Both the position numbers and the translations under genes were made by a program. The notes beneath the pieces are model-generated. The model was not told where the DNA came from. It searched no databases and saw only the letters and a program-made list of their open reading frames with translations. DNA of 64,000 bases, taken from CBDFNC01 sp965249895. GTDB lineage: Bacteria; Pseudomonadota; Gammaproteobacteria; Enterobacterales; CBDFNC01. Shown in pieces: positions 44,902-53,170 of this stretch. The stretch covers positions 1,116,001 through 1,180,000 of the forward strand of contig CBDFNC010000001.1 in NCBI GenBank assembly GCA_965249895.1, read 5' to 3'. Numbering within the stretch: the stretch's first letter is position 1; each line of letters begins with the position of its first letter.

Positions 44902-45963
44902 TTAGACTTGAGCGCTGCTGAGTTCGGCCTGTAACTGGGCTTTATCCAGTTGTTTACCAATCAGCACCAGACGACTCTGGCGGGTTTCTCCCGGCTGCCA
45001 AAGGCGGTCAAAATAACCTTCTATCCTGCTGCCAACACCCTGGATAACCTGGCGCATGGGTTTGTCTTTCACAGCAGCAAACCCTTTTGCCCGGTAGATA
45101 GTATTGTTGGCGATAATACCCTTTAGCTTATCCATCAGCAGATCAGCATCCACTTCTCCAAGCTCGATGGACAGAGAGTCGAAATGATCGTGAGCGTGGG
45201 CGTGATCATGGCCATGATCGTGGTGATGGTCATGGTGGGTATGCACCGCATCTATTTTGTCTTCTGTCGCATTATCCAGTCCCAGGACCAGCTCAGAGGC
45301 AATTTCGCCGTTATGGATCTGCAGGGTTTTGACTTCCTGTTTCACCTGGCTCTGGACAAAGTTGTCCACGTGGGTTTTATCAGACTCTTTCAGCAGGTCG
45401 GATTTGGAAATGATCACAAGATCTGCCGAATTTAACTGGTCGTCCAGTAGCTCTTTTAAGCTTGGATCATGGTCCAGGTTCTCATCGGCCTGGCGCTGAG
45501 CCTGAACTTTTTCAGGGTCGTCTGCAAAACGGCCACCTGCGATAGCGGGACCGTCCACCACAGTTATCACGGAATCAACGGTACAATGGGCTTTGATTTC
45601 CGGCCAGTTAAAGGCTTGTACCAGAGGTTTAGGCAGTGCCAGGCCTGAGGTTTCGATTAAGATATGGTCGATGTCGTCGCGGCGCGCTACCAGTTGCTTC
45701 ATTACCGGCAGAAACTCTTCTTCTACCGTGCAGCAAATACAGCCGTTGGCTAATTCGTAAATCCCATTTTCTGGGCTTTCGTCTTCACATTCCAGTGGGC
45801 AAGACCGTAATAGTTCGGCATCTATATCCAGTTCGCCGAATTCATTGACGATAACGGCAATTCGCTTGCCGTTGGCTTGTTTTAAAATATTGGAGAGCAG
45901 GGTGGTTTTACCACTCCCTAAAAAACCTGTAACAATTGTGGCGGGAATTTTGTTCATTTTCAT
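44902..45963 (-). CDS. cobW: CobW-type COG0523 metallochaperone GTPase
   Basis: A 353-residue G3E GTPase: VTGFLGSGKTTLLSNIL (Walker A), ELANGCICCTVEEEF (metal-binding CxCC), ETSGLA (switch II region) and VIISKSDLL (guanine specificity). Between the GTPase and C-terminal domains is a long His/Asp-rich loop (DHHHDHGHDHAHAHDH) that would bind divalent metal. It is directly coupled to cobN and so is likely to supply cobalt for insertion. The 251-base gap upstream (45964-46214) shows no B12 riboswitch or other RNA. Confidence 0.92.
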   Translation of the reverse strand: MKMNKIPATIVTGFLGSGKTTLLSNILKQANGKRIAVIVNEFGELDIDAELLRSCPLECEDESPENGIYELANGCICCTVEEEFLPVMKQLVARRDDIDHILIETSGLALPKPLVQAFNWPEIKAHCTVDSVITVVDGPAIAGGRFADDPEKVQAQRQADENLDHDPSLKELLDDQLNSADLVIISKSDLLKESDKTHVDNFVQSQVKQEVKTLQIHNGEIASELVLGLDNATEDKIDAVHTHHDHHHDHGHDHAHAHDHFDSLSIELGEVDADLLMDKLKGIIANNTIYRAKGFAAVKDKPMRQVIQGVGSRIEGYFDRLWQPGETRQSRLVLIGKQLDKAQLQAELSSAQV

Positions 45964-46214
45964 TATTTTGGCTCCGGACTAGCGAATGACACATGGTATA
46001 CAGGCTCGTTGAGCGAACAGCAAGTGAGAATTACTCGAGTTTATCTTGAGTAAAGTTAACTTCGCCTTGATTAGAAATTGATGTTTGGTTGGATCTGGGT
46101 AGAATATTTTTACTTATATGTTGTTGCTATGACTGAAATTGTTAACCAGAGGCTGGATTTATAAACTAATAGTTTGCTACTTTAACTCAGTATAAACATT
46201 TTCACGGATGAGCT

Positions 46215-47184
46215 ATGTTCAAAATTATTGTGCCGCTGTTGTTTTTCACTTTCTGCTTTTTTGCCCAGGCCCAAGAAGACCATACAAAGCCGTTTTCCAC
46301 AGCAAAGCTGATTTCCAAACAGCCGTTTAAGGGGCAGGTAAACTACCAAGGTGAGGCAAACGAATTAAAGGGGTACAGCTTTAAGGTAGCGGCAGATAAC
46401 AGTGGTAGGTGGACTGAGCTAAAAGCCCGTCTGATAAAAAATGACCGGCTTGAACTTAGTCACCCTGACCTGGTTTTTAGTGGGCAGAATATCATGGTTT
46501 ATCAAGACCGAAGATTCATAACGACGCTGGTTTTCAGTGCAAAAGAAGATGATTTGGAGTTTCTGCCGTCGCTGGATTATAAAACCAAACCCTTGCCTAA
46601 AGTAGCGTTAATACCAGCATTAAAAGTAGGGTCAATGGCAGTACCTGAAGTAGGGTCAACACCAGTACTAAAAGTAGGGTCAACACTAGTACCTGAAGTA
46701 GGGTCAACACCTACCTGAAGTAGGGTCAACACCAGCACCTAAAGTAGAGTCAACGCCAGCACCTAAAGTCGCGTCAACGCCAGTACCTGAAATAGCGTCA
46801 ACGCCAGTACCTAAAGTAGGGTCGACGGTAAAACTTGAAATTACCAAACCCAAGCAGCAGCCCCAAGCTATAGCTCAAAAGGAACAAGGCCTGGCTTTTG
46901 CTACGGCCCAGGCGGATTGCGAAATTGCGATAGGCGCAGAAGAAACCTTATGGAGAGCTTCCAGTAAACTGGCCAGGAAAGAGAAAACCAACGTCTATAG
47001 TGCGATGCTTTCTCTCTATTACGCCAACCTCGATAAATTTAAAAACCGTAATATTAACCTGCTCTCGAGTCCAACGCTGGCATGCCCAAGCCAGGCGGCC
47101 TGGCAGCAATTTGCTAAGTTAAAATATGCTCAATCTGTGTATGCAAAACTTACCTCAGGTATTGCATTTGATAAAGCAATCTAA
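46215..47184 (+). pseudogene. FimV-like secreted protein with 24-bp repeats, frameshifted
   Basis: A signal peptide (IIVPLLFFTFCFFAQAQ) precedes a FimV-like N-terminal domain (about 25-120). A repeat tract follows, built on the 8-residue unit P-V-P-E-V-G-S-T, about nine units of 24 bp. In the unit near 46712 two bases (AG) are missing, which ends the first frame at 46718. After the shift the repeat and a C-terminal domain (ETLWRASSKLARKEKTNVYSAMLSLYYANLDKFKNRNINLL..) continue to the TAA at 47182. That domain matches the FimV peptidoglycan-binding segment. The frames differ by exactly the two-base loss. Confidence 0.8.
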
Positions 47185-47191
47185 TCAATTG

Positions 47192-47219
47192 GAAAGCCAG
47201 CGGGTTTAGGCTGGCTTTC
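47192..47219 (-). terminator. Terminator-like stem at the end of cobM
   Basis: A ten-base stem (GAAAGCCAGC/GCTGGCTTTC, eight-base loop) overlaps the last codons of cobM and the space before the convergent FimV-like gene. U-runs are weak on both strands. Confidence 0.5.
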
Positions 47220-47961
47220 TGAATAAGTTAGGCTGCGCCTTGTCATACAGGTGTGAGTCGAAGAAATCCTCGCTATCCAAGACATGGCCCACCAAGATAA
47301 GTGCGGTGAGTTTGATATCTTTGGCGCGCACTTTCTCTGTAATATCGCTTAACGTCCCTTTAATTATTTGCTGATCCGGCCAGCTAACTCGATAGCACAC
47401 CGCCACGGGGCAAGCCTTGCCATAATGTGGGATCAGCTCTTCGGTGATTTTGCCTAGCTTGGTAATACTCAGGTGAATGGCCAGGGTCGCCTTACTTTTT
47501 GCCAACTGACTCAGCTGCTCCTGCTCTGGCATAGGTGTTTTGCCTGCGAAGCGTGTCAGTATCACGGTTTGGGAAACGCCGGAGAGGGTTAACTCTTGTC
47601 CTAATGCGGCGGCGGATGCTGCCGTGGCGGTTACTCCGGGGACAACCTCAAAGTCGATCCCAAGTCCTTTTAGCCGCCTGATCTGTTCACCGATAGCGCC
47701 ATACAGAGACGGGTCGCCGCTGTGTACTCTGGCAACCAGCTGGCCCTGCTGCTCTGCTTGCTGGATATACTCAATGATCTGATCCAGGTGTAACTCGGCC
47801 GTATTGATCAGGGTTGCACTGTCTTTGGCATCCTGTAATACAGCGGTTGGCACCAGGGAGCCTGCGTATAAAATAAGGTCGGCCTGTTGGATGAGCTTCA
47901 GGCCTTTGACTGTAATTAAGTCAGGATCGCCAGGACCTGCGCCAATAAAATACACTGTCAT
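47206..47961 (-). CDS. cobM: Precorrin-4 C11-methyltransferase
   Basis: A 251-residue class III SAM methyltransferase (tetrapyrrole methylase fold): MTVYFIGAGPGDPDLITVKG at the N-terminus, ILYAGSLVP, RVHSGDPSLYGAIGEQ and VVPGVTATAASAAALG. The blocks identify the CobM/CbiF branch. ATG 47961 overlaps the cobJ stop. It is the last gene of the cbiD-to-cobM operon. Confidence 0.95.
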   Translation of the reverse strand: MTVYFIGAGPGDPDLITVKGLKLIQQADLILYAGSLVPTAVLQDAKDSATLINTAELHLDQIIEYIQQAEQQGQLVARVHSGDPSLYGAIGEQIRRLKGLGIDFEVVPGVTATAASAAALGQELTLSGVSQTVILTRFAGKTPMPEQEQLSQLAKSKATLAIHLSITKLGKITEELIPHYGKACPVAVCYRVSWPDQQIIKGTLSDITEKVRAKDIKLTALILVGHVLDSEDFFDSHLYDKAQPNLFRKPA

Positions 47962-47962
47962 A

Positions 47963-48721
47963 TTAGTGCTCCAGTTTTTTGCTGTATCCACGGGGGGTGT
48001 AGACCCAGCCCTGCGCCGTGACCTTGGTTTCGCTGTTGCCGATTTGCACCAGGGTCAGCATATCCACATCTTTGGCATTCAGGTCTTTCAGCTCGATGAT
48101 AGTAATCTGCTCATCTTCTCGGCTAAGATTACGACCTAGGATCACGGGTGTATTTTGCGGTCTGTACTCCAGCAAAATATCTCTGGCCTTATTGAGCTGC
48201 CAGTCTCTTTTTTGTGATACCGGATTATAAAAAGACACCACAAAGTCCCCCATAGCGGCGGCTTTTATCCGGGTTTCTATGGTTTCCCAGGGAGTTAACA
48301 GATCTGAAAGGGAGATGGCGCAAAAATCGTGACCTAAGGTGGCGCCGACCCGAGCTGCAGCCAGTTGCATTGCGGAAATGCCAGGCACGACTTCTATTTC
48401 TACATCCAGCCATTCGGGTTTGGTTTGCTTGTCTAACAGCTCAAACACCAAAGTCGCCATGGCGAAAATACCGATATCGCCGCTGGAAATTAGTGCGGTG
48501 GTTTTGCCTGACGCCGCCAAGTCTAAAGCCAACTCTGCGCGTTTAATTTCTTCACCTAAGGCCCTGTCGTGGCGAACCTTGCCCGAGGCCAGCTCTCCCA
48601 GCAGGTCGATATACAGACCGTAGGCCACCAGGTCGGAGCTCTGGTTTATAGCATGTTTGGCTTTTGGTGAAAGGTAGTCCAGGTCACCAGGACCCGTGCC
48701 TAATACAAATAATTTAGTCAT
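47963..48721 (-). CDS. cobJ: Precorrin-3B C17-methyltransferase
   Basis: A 252-residue tetrapyrrole methylase: LFVLGTGPGDLDYLSPKAKHAI, YGLYIDLL, SSGDIGIFAMATLVFE, VPGISAMQLAAARVGATLGHDF and FYNPVSQKRDWQL are typical of CobJ/CbiH, which methylates C17 and contracts the ring. The ATG at 48721 overlaps cbiG by 8 bases; an alternative start is five codons upstream. Confidence 0.95.
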   Translation of the reverse strand: MTKLFVLGTGPGDLDYLSPKAKHAINQSSDLVAYGLYIDLLGELASGKVRHDRALGEEIKRAELALDLAASGKTTALISSGDIGIFAMATLVFELLDKQTKPEWLDVEIEVVPGISAMQLAAARVGATLGHDFCAISLSDLLTPWETIETRIKAAAMGDFVVSFYNPVSQKRDWQLNKARDILLEYRPQNTPVILGRNLSREDEQITIIELKDLNAKDVDMLTLVQIGNSETKVTAQGWVYTPRGYSKKLEH

Positions 48722-49499
48722 TTTCTTCTTGGTCACTTTTTTCTTGGTAACTTAACGCGATAGCGCAGGTTGCGCGACGATTTTTTTGTTTATTAATGTA
48801 GAGTTCTGAGTCCGCCTGGCCTTGCCTGCTGGCGTCTATCAGGGCGGCGGCTTCAGCAACGCCATAACAGCCTACTTCCCGAAACACGATATCCGATTTC
48901 TGGCTGAGTTTCTCTTCCACCAGGCGTAATTGCTTGGCGGGATAAAAGTGAATGGGCAACTGGTATTTATTCGCCAGCTGTAACATGGCTTGTTCGTCTT
49001 GTTTCAGGTCTATGCTGGCAAGGCCGGACAATTTCTCTGGGGTGAGACGTCCTTGCTTTAAAACAGACAGAAACACGGATTCCAATATCTCAAGAGGACA
49101 GCCCCTGTCACTACCCAGTCCAGCCACATATAGAGGGTCGGTATACTTGTTGCTGGTGGTAAGCACCAACTTCGAGCCTAGTGAGTCGGCTAGATTTCTG
49201 CCCCATTCATTGGCCCCCCCTTCATGGCCGGACAGCAAGGGAATGATAAATTCACCATTTTCATCCAGTACCAATACAGCGGGGTCACTTTTTTTATCTT
49301 TTATTACCGGGGCCAGCGTTCTTATCACGATACCTGTGGCACAGATAAATATCAGTCTTTGGCCCGAATTAAACTTCTGCTGGATGGTGGCTGCAAAAGG
49401 TTTGGGGTTGGTTAGGTGTTCGGCATCCAGATATCTTAAAAGGCGCTTTGCTAACAAATGCCCTTTTGCTGTCAGGCTGATAATGACAGGTTTATTCAA
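48714..49499 (-). CDS. cbiG: Cobalt-precorrin-5A hydrolase CbiG
   Basis: A 261-residue protein with the CbiG N-terminal domain (IISLTAKGHLLAKRLLRYL, FICATGIVIRTLAPVIKDKKSDPAVLVLDENG, LLSGHEGGANE) and a C-terminal CobE-like domain (YVAGLGSDRGCPLEIL, GCYGVAEAAALIDA). It opens the delta-lactone of cobalt-precorrin-5A, a step of the cobalt-early pathway. The start is TTG 49499, overlapping the cobI stop (CTTGAATAA); no ATG lies nearby. It is shorter than the typical 350-residue CbiG because the central part is reduced. Confidence 0.9.
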   Translation of the reverse strand: MNKPVIISLTAKGHLLAKRLLRYLDAEHLTNPKPFAATIQQKFNSGQRLIFICATGIVIRTLAPVIKDKKSDPAVLVLDENGEFIIPLLSGHEGGANEWGRNLADSLGSKLVLTTSNKYTDPLYVAGLGSDRGCPLEILESVFLSVLKQGRLTPEKLSGLASIDLKQDEQAMLQLANKYQLPIHFYPAKQLRLVEEKLSQKSDIVFREVGCYGVAEAAALIDASRQGQADSELYINKQKNRRATCAIALSYQEKSDQEEND

Positions 49500-50208
49500 G
49501 ACTGACTCCCTGGCGCTTGTTCGTGATGAGTAACAGGGAGAAGTAGGGGCCCGGACCGGATAGTTCATCGATACTCCAGGTAATGGCTTGCTCGGGCATG
49601 CTGGCTTTTTCTATATAACACGCCTGTTCACTGCGCCCTGCTGCTTTTATTAACCTCAGTAAACGCTCTCTTTGCGATGCAACTTTTAGTAAGACCACAG
49701 AATCGAACTTGTCTAATGCATTTCGTATTTCCTGATCACTGGAACGACCCGACAGCACTGCCATAGACTCGCTCAGCAAGGTGAGAGGACGCCGAGTCGC
49801 TGCCGAAGCCGCATTGATGGAAGTGACTCCGGGAATAACTTCCACCTGATATTCCGGGCTGATACGCTCGAACAAGTAGATAAAGGAGCCGAAGAAAAAT
49901 GGATCACCTTCACACAGGAAAGCCACATTTTTTCCGTTAGCCAAATGAGTTTTAATCTGCTCCGCTATGGCATCGTATTGCTGGTTGATTAAATACCTGT
50001 CTTTATTCATCTCCAGAGGTAGAGGTAAATGTTGCTGAGTCGGTTTGGCTTGCTCGAGTTGCTCCTTGGCGATACTGGCGCCTAGACTAAAACCCTTGGC
50101 ATTGATTATGTAGCACACCACGTCGGCGTTGCGGATCAAGCGCGCTGTTTTTAGGGTGAGCAGTTCAGGATCGCCGGGCCCAAGTCCCAAGCCGTAAAGT
50201 ATCGCCAT
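49492..50208 (-). CDS. cobI: Precorrin-2 C20-methyltransferase
   Basis: A 238-residue tetrapyrrole methylase: YGLGLGPGDPELLTLKTARLI, CEGDPFFFGSFIYLFERI and IPGVTSINAASAATRRPL define CobI/CbiL. It commits precorrin-2 to the corrin pathway. It starts 3 bases after the stop of a 27-codon repeat ORF and overlaps cbiG at its end. Confidence 0.95.
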   Translation of the reverse strand: MAILYGLGLGPGDPELLTLKTARLIRNADVVCYIINAKGFSLGASIAKEQLEQAKPTQQHLPLPLEMNKDRYLINQQYDAIAEQIKTHLANGKNVAFLCEGDPFFFGSFIYLFERISPEYQVEVIPGVTSINAASAATRRPLTLLSESMAVLSGRSSDQEIRNALDKFDSVVLLKVASQRERLLRLIKAAGRSEQACYIEKASMPEQAITWSIDELSGPGPYFSLLLITNKRQGVSLE

Positions 50209-50211
50209 GAT

Positions 50212-50295
50212 TTATATTTCCTTTTGCCAGCAGACTAAAAGCACAGGTGGCTTCGACGTGTCTGAGTAAAGCGCTAAGTCATCACGTGTTGGCAT
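50212..50295 (-). CDS. 27-residue ORF, second copy of the cobL-3'-end repeat
   Basis: ATG at 50295 to TAA at 50212, encoding MPTRDDLALYSDTSKPPVLL.. and ending VCWQKEI. The last residues copy the cobL C-terminus (VLLVCWQKEN). It is 87 bp away from, and 90% or so identical to, the neighbouring ORF at 50299-50382, and each of cobL, the two ORFs and cobI is separated by the same TAA-ATC-ATG junction. The Met-to-Pro N-terminal half has no match I recognise. Translation by coupling is plausible but unproven. Confidence 0.5.
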   Translation of the reverse strand: MPTRDDLALYSDTSKPPVLLVCWQKEI

Positions 50296-50298
50296 GAT

Positions 50299-50382
50299 TT
50301 ATTTTCCCTTTTGCCAGCAGACTAAAAGTACTGATGGTTTTGACGTATCTGAGTAAAGCGCTAAGTCATCACGTGTTGGCAT
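50299..50382 (-). CDS. 27-residue ORF, first copy of the cobL-3'-end repeat
   Basis: ATG at 50382 to TAA at 50299, encoding MPTRDDLALYSDTSKPSVLL.. and ending VCWQKGK. It begins three bases after the cobL stop, with AAAGGA 12 bases before the ATG supplied by the cobL 3' end. The C-terminal VLLVCWQK repeats the last residues of CobL. Most differences from the next copy are silent or conservative, which hints at some selection or at recent duplication. Confidence 0.5.
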   Translation of the reverse strand: MPTRDDLALYSDTSKPSVLLVCWQKGK

Positions 50383-50385
50383 GAT

Positions 50386-51609
50386 TTAGTTTTCCTTTTG
50401 CCAACAGACTAAAAGCACAGCTAATTGCGGTCTCAGCAATAAACTCTCGCCTAATTTACAGCCTCGTTTAACTGAAATTTCACTGATCTCTACTTCAGCA
50501 CTTAATCGTTCAGCGGCTTTAATCAAGCTGGCTCGGGTAGTCTCGGTGACACCGGCTGCCACCAGTCGGCCACCGGGCCTGAGCCTGGACCAGCAGGTGT
50601 CTAATATTTCGTTCAGGTTGCCGTTGGAACCGCCAATATAGATACAGTCAGGGTCGGGTAATGGGGCTAAGGCCTCCGGAGCGGAGCCAGGTGTGATCCG
50701 CAAATTGTGTTCAACGCCAAATTTATTGGCGTTTAGACCCAAGAACGCCAGGCGTTGGGAGTTGCTTTCAATAGCATATAAGGTGCAGAACGACTGGGCT
50801 CGGGCCCACTCTACAGCAAGTCCGCCACACCCTGCACCGACATCCCAGCCAATCTCTCCGGCGGCAGGTGCCAGTAAAGACAAGGCGCACAAACGCACTT
50901 CTTTTTTAGTGATCATACCCTTACCTGCATCGGTTCCGGTTTCAAAAAGGTCGTCTTTGATACCGGGGAACTCAGGATAAAGTCCGCCTGGACCCTGAGT
51001 TTTGATCAGCGTCAGATGCAGGGGCTCGAATTGAATATCGCTGTGAAGCAGGCTTGCTACATCATATTCTCTAACGTTTTCATTGGGGTTGCCCAATTCT
51101 TCGCAGACCCACAAGGTGGACTTGTCATACCCGGCAGCAGTCAGTTCCCGGGCTATTGCTTGCGGGTAGCTGTGTTTGTCAGTGAGAATGGCGTACAAAC
51201 GGTTGTTTTTAAGCTGGCTTCTTAATTTACTCAGAGGTCGGCCATGGAGGCTGACCAGAATAGCGTCCTGCCAGGCTATACCTAGTCTGGCAAAGGCGCT
51301 TTGTATGCTAGAGGTATTGGTGAAGACCTCAAACTGCCCCGGAAACAGGCGGTTTAAATAGGCGCCAACCCCATAAAGTAAAGGATCCCCCGAGGCCAAT
51401 AAGCAGGTATTTTTATTTGGTAAAATAAGCTGCCCCAACTGAGAAAGCGGGCTAGGGTAGCTCTGCTTTTCTCCTGTGAGCAAAAGCTCTTTGGGTAATT
51501 TATTAAACTGGTGGGGGGCGCCAATCACCAGCTCAGCCTGTTTTAGTCGCGCTAGCGCTTTGTTATTCAACCCGTTGTCACCGCAACCGACACCGATTAA
51601 TGAGATCAA
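50386..51609 (-). CDS. cobL: Precorrin-6Y C5,15-methyltransferase (decarboxylating), CbiE-CbiT fusion
   Basis: A 407-residue two-domain enzyme. The N-terminal CbiE-type tetrapyrrole methylase domain (about 1-200: ISLIGVGCGDNGLN, LASGDPLLYGVGAYL, VSLHGRPLSKL) is fused to a CbiT-type Rossmann methyltransferase (about 225-400: KKEVRLCALSLLAPAAGEIGWDVGAGCGGLAVEWAR, YIGGSNGNLNEIL). It methylates C5 and C15 and removes the C12 acetate carboxyl. The last 13 codons have been copied downstream twice. Confidence 0.96.
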   Translation of the reverse strand: MISLIGVGCGDNGLNNKALARLKQAELVIGAPHQFNKLPKELLLTGEKQSYPSPLSQLGQLILPNKNTCLLASGDPLLYGVGAYLNRLFPGQFEVFTNTSSIQSAFARLGIAWQDAILVSLHGRPLSKLRSQLKNNRLYAILTDKHSYPQAIARELTAAGYDKSTLWVCEELGNPNENVREYDVASLLHSDIQFEPLHLTLIKTQGPGGLYPEFPGIKDDLFETGTDAGKGMITKKEVRLCALSLLAPAAGEIGWDVGAGCGGLAVEWARAQSFCTLYAIESNSQRLAFLGLNANKFGVEHNLRITPGSAPEALAPLPDPDCIYIGGSNGNLNEILDTCWSRLRPGGRLVAAGVTETTRASLIKAAERLSAEVEISEISVKRGCKLGESLLLRPQLAVLLVCWQKEN

Positions 51610-51630
51610 AGTAAATACCTTATGGTTCGG

Positions 51631-52281
51631 TTAAAAAGAAATGCCGCGACTGAGTCTTAACAGGGTATTAAATGTTGCCGCAGTAAGGGCGCTACCGCCA
51701 GCTCGTCCACTCAGGCTAATCGCCTGAATATCTAACTTGTGTGCGGTTTGCATCAGCGCCTGTTTAGATTCAGCAGCTCCGACAAAACCCACTGGCATAC
51801 CGATAATAAGCGCAGGTTTGGGGCAACCAGCGAATAACATTTCCTGTAATCGAAACAGGGCTGTCGGTGCGTTACCGATAAGCACTATGCCGCCAGCCAG
51901 GTGGGGTTGCCATAATTCCAGTGCCGCCATGGTGCGGGTTTCGCCACTGTTTTTGGCAATGTTAGGAACATCAGGGTGATTAAGAAAACACAGGGGGTCC
52001 TGTTCTAAAAAGCGCTTTGTGAGCCCTTGTTTCACCATTTCAACATCACACAGGACAGCGGCGTCCTGGGCCAGAGCGGTCAACCCTGCACCCACAGCAT
52101 TTGGGGTCATCTCCAGGTTGTCAGCAATGGCTGGGTCACCACAGGTATGTACCAGACGCATTGCCACCTGGGTTTGCTCGTTATCAAACCGGGATAAATC
52201 GGTGAGCTGACGAATTTGGCGGAAGCTTTCTTTTTCAATGGAGTGGGGATCACGAATATACTCGAATTCGAGTGGGGTCAT
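51631..52281 (-). CDS. cobH: Precorrin-8X methylmutase
   Basis: A 216-residue protein of the CobH/CbiC family. HSIEKESFRQIR and RLVHTCGDPAIADNL (catalytic His) lie in the N-terminal half, and GNAPTALFRLQEMLF..PKPALIIGMPVGFVGAAESK forms the C-terminal part. It moves the C11 methyl to C12 to give hydrogenobyrinate or cobyrinate. It starts 25 bases after cobK and precedes cobL by 21 bases. Confidence 0.96.
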   Translation of the reverse strand: MTPLEFEYIRDPHSIEKESFRQIRQLTDLSRFDNEQTQVAMRLVHTCGDPAIADNLEMTPNAVGAGLTALAQDAAVLCDVEMVKQGLTKRFLEQDPLCFLNHPDVPNIAKNSGETRTMAALELWQPHLAGGIVLIGNAPTALFRLQEMLFAGCPKPALIIGMPVGFVGAAESKQALMQTAHKLDIQAISLSGRAGGSALTAATFNTLLRLSRGISF

Positions 52282-52306
52282 TTAGGCTTGTTTCCTTTTG
52301 CTGGTG

Positions 52307-53104
52307 TCACAGGTGCACTGAATGGTGCTTGGGCCCACGAGCCTGGCTTATAACGGGAGCCGACGCGGTTTTATCCTGCTCACGAATTAACACTGCAAGC
52401 AATGCCGTGATGGACGAGAAGCAATGGGGCCACATGGGTTCGGCCGGGCGTTCCAGCATAACCACAGGGATCCCCAGGATTCGGGCGGCATCTATTTTGG
52501 CATTTACGGCATTGCCCCCGCTGTTTTTGGTGACCAATACATCTATCTTGTGCTGGCGTAACAAGCGAATTTCGGCATCCAGTGAGAACGGACCTATGGT
52601 TTGTTCTAGGTAGTAATTTTTTTCTTTTTGCGGCCGACCGATGGCCGTTCTGACCAGCCAGTATTGATGCTCGGGGATCCTGTCTAAGTGAGTCAGGGGT
52701 TCGCGTCCTAGGGTAAAAAAAGGTCGTTTGGCGGTTTTGGTTTGCTCTAGCACCTGTAGCCAGTCCGATGCACTGCTCCAATTATCATCTTTAGATTGTT
52801 GCCAGGGAGCTCTTAAATAACGCCACACAGGAACCTGGGCTAACTGGCAGGCCACAAAAGCGTTGTGACTGATCCTCTTGGCGAAAGGGTGCGTAGCGAC
52901 GACGAGTCCAGCTATTTTCTCTTGCTTCAGGTATTCTGCCAGTCCTTCTGCGCCGCCAAACCCTCCGACTCTTAACTCACAAGCTAGCTCTGGGGTGCGT
53001 ACTAACCCGGCAATGCTGTAAATGCATTTAATGCCAGCCTGGTGTAGTTTTATGGCAAGCTGTTTTGCATCCTGTGTGCCGCCTAATATTAGCAGTTTCA
53101 ACAT
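52307..53104 (-). CDS. cobK: Precorrin-6A reductase
   Basis: A 265-residue CobK/CbiJ protein: LLILGGTQDAKQLAIKL at the N-terminus, LVVATHPFAKRISHNAFVAC, TLGREPLTHL and LVTKNSGGNAVNAKIDAARILGIPVVMLERP near the end. It reduces the corrin macrocycle with NADPH. ATG 53104 with a preceding RBS-like sequence gives the conserved start; 53125 is less likely. Confidence 0.94.
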   Translation of the reverse strand: MLKLLILGGTQDAKQLAIKLHQAGIKCIYSIAGLVRTPELACELRVGGFGGAEGLAEYLKQEKIAGLVVATHPFAKRISHNAFVACQLAQVPVWRYLRAPWQQSKDDNWSSASDWLQVLEQTKTAKRPFFTLGREPLTHLDRIPEHQYWLVRTAIGRPQKEKNYYLEQTIGPFSLDAEIRLLRQHKIDVLVTKNSGGNAVNAKIDAARILGIPVVMLERPAEPMWPHCFSSITALLAVLIREQDKTASAPVISQARGPKHHSVHL

Positions 53105-53170
53105 TATCTCCTGATCACTCAACAAACATCCTGTTGCTGAGCGTTTACCTGTGCTTAGGTATGGCCGGGT

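Noticed and set aside
45964..46214. B12 riboswitch for cobW-cobN
   Set aside because: None of the conserved blocks (such as GCCACTG) is present in the leader; the same holds for the cbiD leader at 54272-54417.
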